In this document: positions 37,009 through 47,216 of the stretch, piece after piece
Numbering within the stretch: the first letter of the stretch is position 1
Layout of the letters: each line of letters starts with the position of its first letter
Assembly: GCA_963815495.1 (NCBI GenBank)
Contig: CAWFGW010000008.1
Coordinates: forward strand, 115,276 to 179,275
Direction of reading: 5' to 3'
DNA length: 64,000 nt
Source of the DNA: CAWFGW01 sp963815495
GTDB taxonomy: Bacteria > Bacteroidota > Bacteroidia > Cytophagales > JAAEPT01
Program-made: the position numbers and the translations under genes
The notes under the pieces: model-generated
The model's input: only the letters and a program-made list of their open reading frames with translations
The model's database searches: none
Told to the model about the DNA's origin: nothing

Positions 37009-38802
37009 CTATTGAATAATGATCTTCACCATTTCTTTCTTATATTTTGAATTTAATTCCAAGAAGTAAATTCCTTTTTGAATTTTCTGAAGCTGAATAA
37101 TATTTTCTGCATTTCCTGATTGTACTGATCTACCGGTATGGTCATATATCACATAATCAAAGTCTCCATTTACTCCGTTTACAAGAATTGTTTCTCGTGC
37201 AGGGTTAGGATAAACTGAAATATTAACTTCTTGATTGTTACCAATGGTCGTAATAACTTCTTCAGCATATAACTTACCTGTTCCAAATAAAGAAGCATTT
37301 TGCCATGCATCATCCACAGCTGCATTCCAAGATAGTTTACCATCACGACCTGTACCATCGTCATCATCATTGATCATAAAATCAATACCAATTAATTGTT
37401 CGGCTGCTGGAGAACCTTGTAAAGTGGACCACGGTATTCTTCCCTCAATTATATATCCATTTGTTGTGGAAACGGCACTATATTCAATTCCTGTAACAGC
37501 TCTTCCAGATGGTAGTGAACCAACTATTGTCCCATCATCCCAGCCGAAAGAATATTGAACATCATTTGCACCATAAGTTGCAGTCTTATTATTGTTAATA
37601 TCAAAATAAAACTCTACCGCGTCATCTTCATACGAGTTCGGGCTATCATTTCTCTTACTATCATCTGTTACCACTGCTAGCACATACATATAGTTGTTAT
37701 CCCAAAGAAGTTTTCCATAACCACTTAAATCAGCAGCATTTGTAACTGTTCCGGTTAATAATTTAGTCGCATTCATAGGGAGAACATTTCCATTCGTCCA
37801 AACATCGTCTATACTTCCATCAATCGTTATCGTAGTATTTACTTTATAAATTTTGTACGTGTTTACAACATTTACTGTGATGGTAGCTCTCGAACTTTCA
37901 CAACCATTCCCGGTAGCAGAAACATAATAAACGGTTGTGCCAGCGGTAGATGTATTAGGTGTTGGTGCTGTTGAACTGCCTGTTCCACCAGTTGCTGTAG
38001 TATACCATTTTAAGTTGGTGCCTGAAGCAGTTAAAGTTGAAGCCACATCCCCTACTTCATAAGTTACTGTTGGCGTAACTGTTGGAACCGGTGTATCGCA
38101 CGTTACACATTCCCAAACAGTAATGTTTGAACTACCAGTACTTCCAAACCCCTCTGATTCCATGATCATGTAATCCCAAGTAGTACCCAGTTGCAAACCG
38201 GTAGCCTCCCATGCATCCACGTGGTTCTCAAACGTTACCGTTCCACTTGATCTTTTTGTTCTACGAACGCTCCAAAACTGGTAAAAAGTGGCATTCCCAA
38301 TGATAGAAGGTTTATTTACTCTTTGGGATCTGTAGATGTCATAGGTATCACCATCACTGAAAACCGTTCCCATAGATTGGATATCACTGGTATTCCCCGG
38401 AGGTCTCCACTGTCCGTGATCTTCTACTACATAATATTCTATCAAGGGATCCTCTGTCCAACCATAAACAGCGAGGAAACCGTTACTACCTCCGTTGTAA
38501 GTACCTTCATAACAAATGACTTTGTCTCTACTACCAACTCTCCATCCTTTACCAGCAGTAAAATTTTGAATGTTAGTCCAATTGGTGCTATAATTACCAC
38601 CTGGTCCAAGTGTCATGGTTACTTGTCCACTACCTTCTGACCAAAAGGACCAGAAAAAACCATTGTGGTCACCTGATTCGTAGGTAGCTTGACCATTGGA
38701 TGAATATGTTTGAGCAAAATTGTTTTGCGTAGTACCAATTAGTAAGAGCAAAAACACCCAAAACGACTGTGTTTTAATTTGAAGTAATTGATTCTGTTTC
38801 AT
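37009..38802 (-). CDS. Secreted GH11 endo-1,4-beta-xylanase with Ig-like, CBM9 and T9SS domains
   Basis: Signal peptide (1-31). The GH11 jelly-roll covers ~32-232, with the nucleophile E122 in PLIEYYVVEDHGQW and the acid/base E217 in MESEGFGSTGSSNITV. These motifs are diagnostic for beta-xylanase, which cuts the xylan backbone. An Ig-like linker domain (~240-312, with TATGGTGSSTAPTPNTS), a CBM9 domain (~330-500) and a type A sorting domain follow. It lies 41 bases after the CE4-GH8 gene with no terminator between, so the two are probably one transcript that ends at the hairpin behind this gene. Confidence 0.94.
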   Translation of the reverse strand: MKQNQLLQIKTQSFWVFLLLLIGTTQNNFAQTYSSNGQATYESGDHNGFFWSFWSEGSGQVTMTLGPGGNYSTNWTNIQNFTAGKGWRVGSRDKVICYEGTYNGGSNGFLAVYGWTEDPLIEYYVVEDHGQWRPPGNTSDIQSMGTVFSDGDTYDIYRSQRVNKPSIIGNATFYQFWSVRRTKRSSGTVTFENHVDAWEATGLQLGTTWDYMIMESEGFGSTGSSNITVWECVTCDTPVPTVTPTVTYEVGDVASTLTASGTNLKWYTTATGGTGSSTAPTPNTSTAGTTVYYVSATGNGCESSRATITVNVVNTYKIYKVNTTITIDGSIDDVWTNGNVLPMNATKLLTGTVTNAADLSGYGKLLWDNNYMYVLAVVTDDSKRNDSPNSYEDDAVEFYFDINNNKTATYGANDVQYSFGWDDGTIVGSLPSGRAVTGIEYSAVSTTNGYIIEGRIPWSTLQGSPAAEQLIGIDFMINDDDDGTGRDGKLSWNAAVDDAWQNASLFGTGKLYAEEVITTIGNNQEVNISVYPNPARETILVNGVNGDFDYVIYDHTGRSVQSGNAENIIQLQKIQKGIYFLELNSKYKKEMVKIIIQ

Positions 38803-38843
38803 GGTTTTATATTTAGTTAGTTTTTTGTTTTGTCTATAAGTAG

Positions 38844-41800
38844 TTATTCCACCACTATTTTCATAACTCCTTTAGTAGCGTTAGCAGGAAGCGATAAGAA
38901 ATAAAGCCCACCCTTAAGGTTATTTAATTCTATTTTCCCTTTTGATTTTCCCTCAAACACAACACTTCCCGTGATGTCTAGCAATTGATATTCAAATTCG
39001 CCTTCCAGTCCATTGACCTGAAGTACATCATGTACTGGATTAGGAAATACTGAAACCTCAGAGTTGTAACTACCTATGGAAGAAGTTATAATTTCTTCAT
39101 CCATCAATTTGGCCGTACCAAATAAAGAAGGATTCTGCCACGCTTGATCTTCTGCTGCATTCCACGACAATTTACCATCACGTCCAGTACCATCATCGTC
39201 ATCATTAATCATAAAATCAAGCCCTACGAGTTGATCGGCTTCAGGTGTTCCCTGTAAGGTTGTCCAAGGAATACTTCCTTCAACTATATAACCTGCTGAA
39301 GTAGATACTACGCTATAAACGATACCAGTAACGGAACGACCAGATGGCAATGAGCCTACAATAGTTCCATCATTCCATCCAAATGAATACTGCACATCAT
39401 TTGCTCCATAAGTGGTAGCTTTGTCATTATTGATGTCAAAATAAATTTCTATTGCATCATCCTCATACGAATTTTCACTGTCGTTTTGTTTAGTATCATC
39501 AGTGATAGCAGCATAAAAATAGATGTTGGTGTTATCCCATAAGAGTTTTATAGTACCACTTAAGTCTGCAGCACTCGACACCGTAGGAACGATTGTTTTT
39601 CCAGCAGTGATTGTTTGCACTTCTGCATCTTGCCATTGTGCATCTTCAGCACCGTCAATTAGTGGAGCGTTTGACGTCTTATAAATTTTATAAGTGCTGG
39701 TCACCTTTACTGTTATTTCTGCTCGTGGACCTTCACACTCATCCAATGTTTGAGAAACGTAATAGGTAGTAGTTCCTGCAGTTGCAGTAGATGGTGTTGG
39801 TGCTGTAGTCGACCCTGTACCGCCAGTAGCACTAGCATACCACATTAAACTTGTACCCGTTGCTGTTAAAGGCGTTGCTGTTTCTCCTAATTCATAATTG
39901 ATAACAGCTGTTACCGTAGGCGCGGTAGTTTTACAAGCATCTTCACAATCTTTCTTCCACACTTTGAAATCACCTGAACAATTCAATAATCCAAGCATGT
40001 ACAACATGCCATCATAATAGCGATAAGTACCCGTTGGCACCCCTACATTCCAAAATTCATTGAGAAAAGGCTGAGTTAAAGTGGTGTTGTCAACTGCTAA
40101 ACTTGCTACTGCATTACAGGCAATTAAACCAGTAGAGTGATCTCCATTAGCGTTAGATCCATTCCAATCATAATGATTTACATAACCTGATCCTTGATTT
40201 TTGAAAAAATTAAGGTAACGTTCTGCGATTACGGGTTGTTGTGCATCGGCTTTGAACCAATGATAATCCATTCCCAGGTTCATAATCGTTCGCCAGGCAT
40301 CGTACATAAATCGATCAGCATCCTGATTAAACGAAACCTCTTTAGGTTGACCGTTAAATTCCGAATAATCTGTGGTAAGCCCAGACGTTGGGTGCGAGGC
40401 ATCGCGGATTAATTTTCGAGCTGCAGCTGGGGTTTCTTGCCAAAAAGCCGTGTTTGTAGTGCTCCATCTCCCCCACAACTCAAAGAACCCTGGTAAGTTA
40501 TAAGAAGGATCTGTAAAATCATATGATCCGCCATTCGGCCCAAATGTGATCAACTTTGAATTGGTGTTAAACAAACTGTTAATACCTCCGGCACCAGTTT
40601 TACTTTGTACTTTTTGAATTGTGGATTGAGCTTCAGCTTCGTAGTTGAAAATCCCTGTACCATTCCCCCATCGGTGAGCGGCAAAAAATAAGGCAGTTAT
40701 AAAATAGGCTTCTCCATCTGGAGCCGGGTTGTTATCAATGGTATTTCCATTGGTATTGAGTTGCCATTTGAAAAAACCATCAAGGTTCCCAGAATTATGC
40801 TGCATATAGGTTTTAGTCCATCTCCACAGTTTATCAAACTCTTCTTTTTTATCAAGTTGCACACAAATCATCATGCCATACGACATCCCTTCAGAACGCA
40901 CATCATTATTGTTGACATCCAGGATATAGGCCATATCAGCACCCGATTCATAGTATAATTTTTGGTTGGAAGACCCATAAAATATATGTTGAAATGCAGC
41001 TTCCACTTTCGCATCTACTTCTGCATCGGTCTTATTTAATACTTCTTTAAACATGTTGCGATAGACACCTGTATGGTATGCACCTTCACCTGGTTCAACA
41101 CAATTAGCGGCTCCACCTCCACCACCCGTAGAGGGTTCGCTTGAAAGCGTATATACACCGTTATCTGGGATGACATCGAACTGCACATACTTTGCATTGT
41201 TCACCGTAACAATTGTAGAAGGAACTTCAGTAGCACCTACTTTTACATTTGCTGTTGTCCACGCTGCAGGTAACTGTCTGCGAATAGTAACTGGAACATT
41301 ATATATGGTATTATCTAAATTATCTGTTGGTGTAACCTGAAATTCATTCGCATTAACGGTTGTTTCAGTTAGCGACAAGGCATTTCTTTCTTTGATATAC
41401 TTTGCTACACCTCCAAAAGTACCCACCCAATAATCGGATTTATTGGTATTCACATAACTTAAATGAGATGATAAAACACTAGAAGCTAAAGGAGAATATC
41501 CCCCGTCATTATCAATTCCATGCAATAAAAACACAGCCCAACCATTGGATGATTTTGCTGAGTTTACACGTGTATTCATCTCAGCAGCGGTATTTACACC
41601 TGTGCTTCCGCAAATAATAGAACTTAGTCTATAAAAATCTGTAGGGTTATTAGAGATAATTTGACCACTACAAGTTCTTCCAGCGATGTAATATTTTTGT
41701 ATGGTGGCAACATCACCAATGTTACAATTTGGGTAAGCCACCGTGACACATTTTTGTCCAGGAATCTGGGTATTGATTGTTGTTTGTGAATTTTTTAATT

Positions 41801-42137
41801 CTGTATCTTGTGTTTGAATCGTGGAGTTACTCAAGTCTGCATGTGTAACAGTATGACTAGCTATTTCATGCCCATTTGCTGCGACACTTTTTATGTTGTT
41901 CCAGTTGGGATTCATGGATTGAGTTACCGTAAATAAGGTTGCCTTATAACCATAAGCATCTAATAATGGGATAGCTACTGGGATTTGATTGCTCGTGTTA
42001 TCATCAAAGGTGTAAGAAACAGCTGACGGTTTGAAGTCTTTCCATGTACCAACTTGATAAGCGGATGGAATTTGTGCCCACACAAATACATTAATTAATG
42101 AGCAAAGTATTAGAAATAGTAACTTTTTATGTAACAT
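38844..42137 (-). CDS. Secreted CE4 deacetylase - GH8 xylanase fusion with CBM9 and T9SS domains
   Basis: The start giving MLHKKLLFLILCSL is preferred, as it begins a clear signal peptide; an ATG 22 codons upstream adds an Asn-rich stretch. The N-terminal CE4 (NodB-like) domain has TFDD (43-46) and HTVTH (H95, H99). A glycine linker leads to a GH8 domain (~345-740) with the probable acid E416 (VRSEGMSYGMM) and base D474 (PAPDGEAY), typical of GH8 xylanases and exo-oligoxylanases. An Ig-like domain, CBM9 (~840-1010) and a type A sorting domain complete it. It would deacetylate xylan and cut the backbone in one protein. It is the first gene of a likely two-gene unit with the GH11 gene. Confidence 0.9.
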   Translation of the reverse strand: MLHKKLLFLILCSLINVFVWAQIPSAYQVGTWKDFKPSAVSYTFDDNTSNQIPVAIPLLDAYGYKATLFTVTQSMNPNWNNIKSVAANGHEIASHTVTHADLSNSTIQTQDTELKNSQTTINTQIPGQKCVTVAYPNCNIGDVATIQKYYIAGRTCSGQIISNNPTDFYRLSSIICGSTGVNTAAEMNTRVNSAKSSNGWAVFLLHGIDNDGGYSPLASSVLSSHLSYVNTNKSDYWVGTFGGVAKYIKERNALSLTETTVNANEFQVTPTDNLDNTIYNVPVTIRRQLPAAWTTANVKVGATEVPSTIVTVNNAKYVQFDVIPDNGVYTLSSEPSTGGGGGAANCVEPGEGAYHTGVYRNMFKEVLNKTDAEVDAKVEAAFQHIFYGSSNQKLYYESGADMAYILDVNNNDVRSEGMSYGMMICVQLDKKEEFDKLWRWTKTYMQHNSGNLDGFFKWQLNTNGNTIDNNPAPDGEAYFITALFFAAHRWGNGTGIFNYEAEAQSTIQKVQSKTGAGGINSLFNTNSKLITFGPNGGSYDFTDPSYNLPGFFELWGRWSTTNTAFWQETPAAARKLIRDASHPTSGLTTDYSEFNGQPKEVSFNQDADRFMYDAWRTIMNLGMDYHWFKADAQQPVIAERYLNFFKNQGSGYVNHYDWNGSNANGDHSTGLIACNAVASLAVDNTTLTQPFLNEFWNVGVPTGTYRYYDGMLYMLGLLNCSGDFKVWKKDCEDACKTTAPTVTAVINYELGETATPLTATGTSLMWYASATGGTGSTTAPTPSTATAGTTTYYVSQTLDECEGPRAEITVKVTSTYKIYKTSNAPLIDGAEDAQWQDAEVQTITAGKTIVPTVSSAADLSGTIKLLWDNTNIYFYAAITDDTKQNDSENSYEDDAIEIYFDINNDKATTYGANDVQYSFGWNDGTIVGSLPSGRSVTGIVYSVVSTSAGYIVEGSIPWTTLQGTPEADQLVGLDFMINDDDDGTGRDGKLSWNAAEDQAWQNPSLFGTAKLMDEEIITSSIGSYNSEVSVFPNPVHDVLQVNGLEGEFEYQLLDITGSVVFEGKSKGKIELNNLKGGLYFLSLPANATKGVMKIVVE

Positions 42138-42303
42138 ATAATTAGACGGATTATTATTTAAATAATTATTATTAAGATGGTTAAATGAGGAACAGTGTTG
42201 CATAATTAATACAACTACGACTGACTATTTGAAAAGTAAACGGAGGTAAACATTAAAAAACAAAACATTTTTGAACCGAAATATTTTCTTATCACGGAAC
42301 ACC

Positions 42304-43950
42304 TTATTCTTTGATTACTTTTTTAGTAATAGAATCCCCCTTTTTATTATAAATTCGAACGGTATAAATACCATCAGGATAGTTTTCAAACATAGTTAAA
42401 ACCAAACGCTGATTATTCGATTTATTCAAAACCTGATTCATTTTTTTGCCTATCGAGTTGTAAATTTCAACCAACTCCATCGATTCATAAGTTTCTATGA
42501 CTACAACACTATTCGTTGGATTGGGAAACAAATAATAATCATCTCCTACTAACAGTTTATTGTTACCATCTGTAATTACACATTCACCTGGTAAATTCTC
42601 ATCGAGAAATTGAAGTCGGTTATCCAACCAGTCTTTTATGATTGTTATTTCTTCCGCATAACTCCCTACCCGGTAAGCACTAAACCAAAGTGGATTATTC
42701 CAACCTCCACCACCTGATCCATTACTCAACAACGTATTCCATTGCTGAAAATGTCTTGCTTGTGCTTCACTCAAGGTATCAGCATATGCGTCAATAAAAT
42801 TGTTTAAATACGTATCTCCTAAAATGCCTTCGCGCAATTCGAGGTAGCGACATTTTAAGGCATTTACAAAACTAGGATCTTCTAATAACCGGGTCCACAT
42901 AGCTGGAGTTGGTAGTGTTTCACACCCTTGATATCCCCATGCATTAGGTTGATTAGCTTTACAAAAATTACAATTGCCATAAGCTAAGTTGTAATCCCAT
43001 ACAGGGCCAGCCTTCAGCTTACCTTTACTTCCATCTTCCTCCTGTTTTTCTTTATAGAAATAGGCACTCCGCTTAAACCCATCTGCATTTAAACTTAATT
43101 CCGTATGAATAAAATAATCGATGAATGAACGTAAACTTAAATACTTAGGGTAACCATCTACAGGATCAGCAAAATTTACAGATTGTATGAGGGTCTCAAT
43201 GGTGTCTATGTATTTGTGGATGTAATTCTCTTGTTCTGGACGGATATCTTTTGGGTCAGGGTAATGGTATAACCAAGTAATTGTCTTTGCTCCAAAACCT
43301 GTACCTACTCCTGGCACTAGTGAAGTAAACGATTTATCATCTTCACTGTTTGAAGCATCTATCTTCATAATATACCCACCAGTCAACTCTCGACCTGAAA
43401 TATCTTCTTCCCGCAATGTGGCTGTTTTTACTCGACTGTCATCACGTTTGATTTTTTCACAGAGGACATACACGCCTTGATATTGACCATTTAATAGAAC
43501 TTCACATAAACGTGTGCGTGGACCCCAATGCCCCATTTTGTCCCAAAGGTGATAGGCCATTACATTTCTAATCATTGAAATGTCGTTCCATGGGGCATAT
43601 AACACCCAATCGTTTTCTTGTGGCATTCCTAAAAGGGAAACATTCAAATTTTCTCCTGCCTCATCACGGGTTTCAACCGCATATTGTTTTTGATCAAAAC
43701 TTTGGGAACTATTACCTCGAAGCTCTATGCCGATGAATCCATTATAATCATATTGAGTATCTGATACGGAGTTTCTCTGTCCTTCTCCCTTAAAAATAAT
43801 TTTCATGCGAGCGGTCAACTTCGGTTCATCTGGAATGGTTTGTCCATTGGTTTCCAATACCACAATAGGCAAATTAGAACTGGTAAAATTGACCTGAGCA
43901 ATTAAACTTAAAGAAAGAAATAAAAAGATGCTGATTAATAAGTGTTTCAT
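42304..43950 (-). CDS. Secreted CotH kinase family protein with T9SS type A domain
   Basis: Signal peptide (1-18). The CotH domain is recognised from LRGNSSQSFDQKQYAVETRD, NDWVLYAPWNDISMIRNV, YQGVYVLCEKIKRDDSRV, GGYIMKIDASN and the catalytic-region KAGPVWDYNLAYGN. CotH proteins are atypical protein kinases; secreted Bacteroidota versions are common near polysaccharide-degrading genes, where their role is unknown. A type A sorting domain follows (LFPNPTNSVVVIE, then YPDGIYTVRIY). It lies 166 bases before the CE4-GH8 gene on the same strand and could be in the same transcription unit. Confidence 0.9.
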   Translation of the reverse strand: MKHLLISIFLFLSLSLIAQVNFTSSNLPIVVLETNGQTIPDEPKLTARMKIIFKGEGQRNSVSDTQYDYNGFIGIELRGNSSQSFDQKQYAVETRDEAGENLNVSLLGMPQENDWVLYAPWNDISMIRNVMAYHLWDKMGHWGPRTRLCEVLLNGQYQGVYVLCEKIKRDDSRVKTATLREEDISGRELTGGYIMKIDASNSEDDKSFTSLVPGVGTGFGAKTITWLYHYPDPKDIRPEQENYIHKYIDTIETLIQSVNFADPVDGYPKYLSLRSFIDYFIHTELSLNADGFKRSAYFYKEKQEEDGSKGKLKAGPVWDYNLAYGNCNFCKANQPNAWGYQGCETLPTPAMWTRLLEDPSFVNALKCRYLELREGILGDTYLNNFIDAYADTLSEAQARHFQQWNTLLSNGSGGGGWNNPLWFSAYRVGSYAEEITIIKDWLDNRLQFLDENLPGECVITDGNNKLLVGDDYYLFPNPTNSVVVIETYESMELVEIYNSIGKKMNQVLNKSNNQRLVLTMFENYPDGIYTVRIYNKKGDSITKKVIKE

Positions 43951-44261
43951 CTAACGAGTTTAAAATTTTAATTCTAACCTAGCTACGAATCAAATCATTG
44001 CATGTAAACAACATTGATAAAATATCATCTATAGCAATACCATGTAATTTAAAAATGGTGATGGATGCTTTTTATGAGCATTATAAAACGTAAAATCGGT
44101 TAAATGGGGGGGTAATCGGATTTTTTTATGCTATTAAAGTGTATTCACGAAGTGATTAGAATTAAGAATTATAGTTTAAAAATCATTTTTAAAATAATAC
44201 CTATAGGGTCTTTTAATAAGAATAAACGTATACTAGATAAGATACACGCAAACTAAAAATT
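43951..44261. other. Intergenic region between divergent CotH and GH16 genes
   Basis: No gene is seen. The stretch is AT-rich with a run of G (GGGGGG at ~44106) and should carry the promoters of both genes. Confidence 0.4.
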
Positions 44262-45821
44262 ATGAAAAAATCACTTTATCTGTTACTATTCCTTTCACTT
44301 TGGACGACAGTAGTTCGTGCGCAAAGTTGTTATAAATTAGTCCAATCAGACGAATTTAATTACACCGGATTGCCCGATCCTTCAAAATGGAGTGCTGAAA
44401 ATTGGAACCCAGGTCAAGTTAATAATGAACTCCAAAGTTACGTAGGAAATCGGCTTGAGAATGCACGCGTTGAAAACGGAAACCTTATCATTGAAGCACG
44501 TCACGACTGGCACAATGGTCATGAATATTCTTCTGCTAGAATACACTCGAATTATAAAATGACTTTCAAATATGGACGTATTGAGTTTAGAGCTATTTTA
44601 CCTGGTGGCAGGGGCACGTGGCCCGCGTTATGGTTAATGCCTTCAGACGTTTTTCGATATGCCACAACATGTACAGAACAAAGTGGTTGGGTGAATGGCT
44701 GTGATGCATGGCCAAATTCAGGTGAATTGGATGTAATGGAGTATGTAGGTTTTCAACCTGGAGTAATTCACGGTTCTGCTCATACAAAAAATGCCAATTT
44801 TATGCTTGGAAATAATTTCACAGAACAGCTTGCAATAACTAACGAAACCACTGAATTTCATACCTATGCATTAGAATGGACAGAAAATAAAATAGAATGG
44901 TTTGTCGATGATGTATCGTTAGGTGTATTAAACAAAACCAGCAACAACTGGCAGGATTGGCCTTTTGATCAAGAATTCTATCCTATTCTTAACATTGCAA
45001 TTGGTGGAAGTTGGGGTGGTATTGAAGGGGTAGATAACGCTATTTTCCCAGTGCAAATGGTCGTTGATTATGTTCGTTTTTATAAAGAAGATAATGATGC
45101 ACCACAAAATGCATTTAACAATCAAACGACTACAATACCTGGGATGCTTGAATCAGAAAATTATGATGAAGGTTGTAATGGAACTGCTTATTATGATACT
45201 GACAACACCAATCAAGGTGGTGACTATAGGACAGATGGTGTAGATGTTGATATTTCCAACTCCGGTACTACTCATGTGGGGTGGACTGAGGTTGATGAAT
45301 GGATGGAATATACTATTACAACCCCGCAACAAACAAGTGTGAAATTAGCAATTCGATCAGCAAGTCAAACTAATGGCGGTGAAATTGATATATACTTAGA
45401 TAATAACTTATTACTTGAATCAATTCAACTACCAGTTACGGGTGGTTGGGATACCTGGGATATTACAGAAACGGTTTCTGTATCAATTCCTGCAGGAGCA
45501 CATGTTCTTCAAGTAAAAATCAAACAATCAGGTGTAAATTTAGATTATATCGAATTCAAAGAGATCGTAACTGGGGTAACATCTAATTTGACCGTTGAAG
45601 AATCAAAAATTTATCCCAACCCAACTTCTGATTTGATTTACGTTGAAGCACCTTTGGGTACTCAGTACACTTTAATAGATGTTACTGGGCAAAAAATACT
45701 ATCTGGTATCACTAATAACAATCCAACAGCAGTAAACTTAGATAAGTTATCAAAAGGAATTTATTATTTAAAAGTAGAGAATACCAATAAAATTGAAACA
45801 CACAAAATTATACACCAATAA
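44262..45821 (+). CDS. Secreted GH16 beta-glucanase with CBM6 and T9SS domains
   Basis: Signal peptide (1-21). The GH16 domain (~25-275) has the catalytic motif GELDVMEY with nucleophile E155 and acid/base E160, and GRIEFRAILPGGRGTWPALW. This is the laminarinase/lichenase type, which cuts beta-1,3 or beta-1,3-1,4 glucans. A CBM6 follows (~290-425: MLESENYDEGCNG, WMEYTITTP, VNLDYIEF), then a type A sorting domain (YPNPTSDLIYVEAP, LSKGIYYLKVEN). It is the only plus-strand gene of the carbohydrate cluster and is closed by a terminator. Confidence 0.93.
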   Translation: MKKSLYLLLFLSLWTTVVRAQSCYKLVQSDEFNYTGLPDPSKWSAENWNPGQVNNELQSYVGNRLENARVENGNLIIEARHDWHNGHEYSSARIHSNYKMTFKYGRIEFRAILPGGRGTWPALWLMPSDVFRYATTCTEQSGWVNGCDAWPNSGELDVMEYVGFQPGVIHGSAHTKNANFMLGNNFTEQLAITNETTEFHTYALEWTENKIEWFVDDVSLGVLNKTSNNWQDWPFDQEFYPILNIAIGGSWGGIEGVDNAIFPVQMVVDYVRFYKEDNDAPQNAFNNQTTTIPGMLESENYDEGCNGTAYYDTDNTNQGGDYRTDGVDVDISNSGTTHVGWTEVDEWMEYTITTPQQTSVKLAIRSASQTNGGEIDIYLDNNLLLESIQLPVTGGWDTWDITETVSVSIPAGAHVLQVKIKQSGVNLDYIEFKEIVTGVTSNLTVEESKIYPNPTSDLIYVEAPLGTQYTLIDVTGQKILSGITNNNPTAVNLDKLSKGIYYLKVENTNKIETHKIIHQ

Positions 45822-45833
45822 AGCTGATGGGTT

Positions 45834-45872
45834 AAAAAATACTACTGTTCCAGTTGGAACAGTAGTGTTATT
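45834..45872. terminator. Bidirectional terminator between convergent genes
   Basis: An 11-bp perfect stem (ACTACTGTTCC with its complement) around AGTT, with A residues on one side and T residues on the other. It sits between the ends of the GH16 gene and the minus-strand envelope operon. Confidence 0.85.
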
Positions 45873-45878
45873 TAATAG

Positions 45879-47195
45879 TTATTGAGACTCTTCTTTTGGT
45901 AGCAACTTCCTTAAATCAAACAATCCCTGATAATCTTTTTTCATCGCAATTGTCGCTACCACATTGATGGATTGATTGGAATCACTTTGATAAGCATATA
46001 ATTCCAAAGTTGTAAATGGCAAATCCAAGGGTTTCTTACCCATTAATTCTCCCAGTTGTGTCGGGATTTGATTTTCTAAATCCCTTACAATCAATTGGGC
46101 ATACAGTGAATCATTTGATTGGAGGTGAGAATTATCAACTGGTTGATAGGAGGCTAACAACCACTGATTCTGGACTTCAAAATACGTGAAAAATGGAGCG
46201 TAGTCTTTTTTTAGTTGACTTGCCCCCTCACGGTTTTTGGTGTAGTACATCCCTGTGATTAGCTCTTTTTCTTTCTGCTGTGTTTTCACCACCTCTTCCA
46301 TTTCGAAATCATCGTTATATTCATAGGTAACATACTTTTCCGCAACCATTTTTTTACCAAAATACTGGAGGTGTGTCGGTCGGTTTAATTGATTCAAAAG
46401 TTCCTTCATCATTGCTGATTGGTTTGCAAGCCATTTCAAATAGGAATTGTCGGGGTCTGAAATAAATAAATCAAGATAGGATGCTTCGCTATTTATCAAA
46501 CATTTAGGAAGCACCTTGGAATGAGCGCTATCGGATAGGAAAGGCAACGAACCCGTTACCAACCAGGTACCTTTTTTATAATCGAAGTAAGTGGACACCA
46601 CCCCTTTTTCCGATTTTAACAAAGCGCTAATCAGCGAATGTTGCTTGCGGTTAAGTGGAGAAAGATCCCAAGTAGCGGTAGAAGTACTTTTTTGTTGCTG
46701 CATGGTCTGATTATATAAATTAATATAGGTGTCCGAAAAATAGATTTCCCAAGTTGTATTCCGAATTTGTGCCACTGAATCGTTGAGCAGTATAATTTCT
46801 GAGGAATGGTGCATAAGCGTATCGAATTGTGCTGGATTTGCTAAGGCAATCAACACCCCCCATTCATTATTGACTTGATAAGCATATACGGGTTCAAACA
46901 GTGCTATTCCTGCTCCTGCTCTTTTAAACACTTCTTTTGCAAAGTTAGCCAGGGGACTTTCGATTTGGACAGTGCTGTCCTGATCTTTACCAAATGCCAT
47001 CATTTCTTTTAACACGGCAAATTTGTACTTCGTTAAATCAATCTTCACCACCGCATTGGCATGAGCTGGAATAAGTTGTTCTACTTTTACAGGATTTATT
47101 GGTTGTGATTTATCGACCATTGAATAGTAATAATACACGCCCACTGCGAGTAAAAGTAAAAAAAGCACTAACAAAACATACAAAAACTTACGCAT
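45879..47195 (-). CDS. Membrane-anchored protein of unknown function, third gene of envelope operon
   Basis: One N-terminal transmembrane helix (~5-27) with the rest outside the inner membrane. No named family is certain; the start IPAHANAVVKIDLTKY resembles the opening of DUF4836-type proteins, like the gene upstream. No enzyme motif is visible. It follows the poly-Glu protein gene by 21 bases and belongs to the three-gene operon that starts with a lipoprotein. Confidence 0.65.
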   Translation of the reverse strand: MRKFLYVLLVLFLLLLAVGVYYYYSMVDKSQPINPVKVEQLIPAHANAVVKIDLTKYKFAVLKEMMAFGKDQDSTVQIESPLANFAKEVFKRAGAGIALFEPVYAYQVNNEWGVLIALANPAQFDTLMHHSSEIILLNDSVAQIRNTTWEIYFSDTYINLYNQTMQQQKSTSTATWDLSPLNRKQHSLISALLKSEKGVVSTYFDYKKGTWLVTGSLPFLSDSAHSKVLPKCLINSEASYLDLFISDPDNSYLKWLANQSAMMKELLNQLNRPTHLQYFGKKMVAEKYVTYEYNDDFEMEEVVKTQQKEKELITGMYYTKNREGASQLKKDYAPFFTYFEVQNQWLLASYQPVDNSHLQSNDSLYAQLIVRDLENQIPTQLGELMGKKPLDLPFTTLELYAYQSDSNQSINVVATIAMKKDYQGLFDLRKLLPKEESQ

Positions 47196-47216
47196 CGTTA
47201 TGGGGTTGAATGGTTG

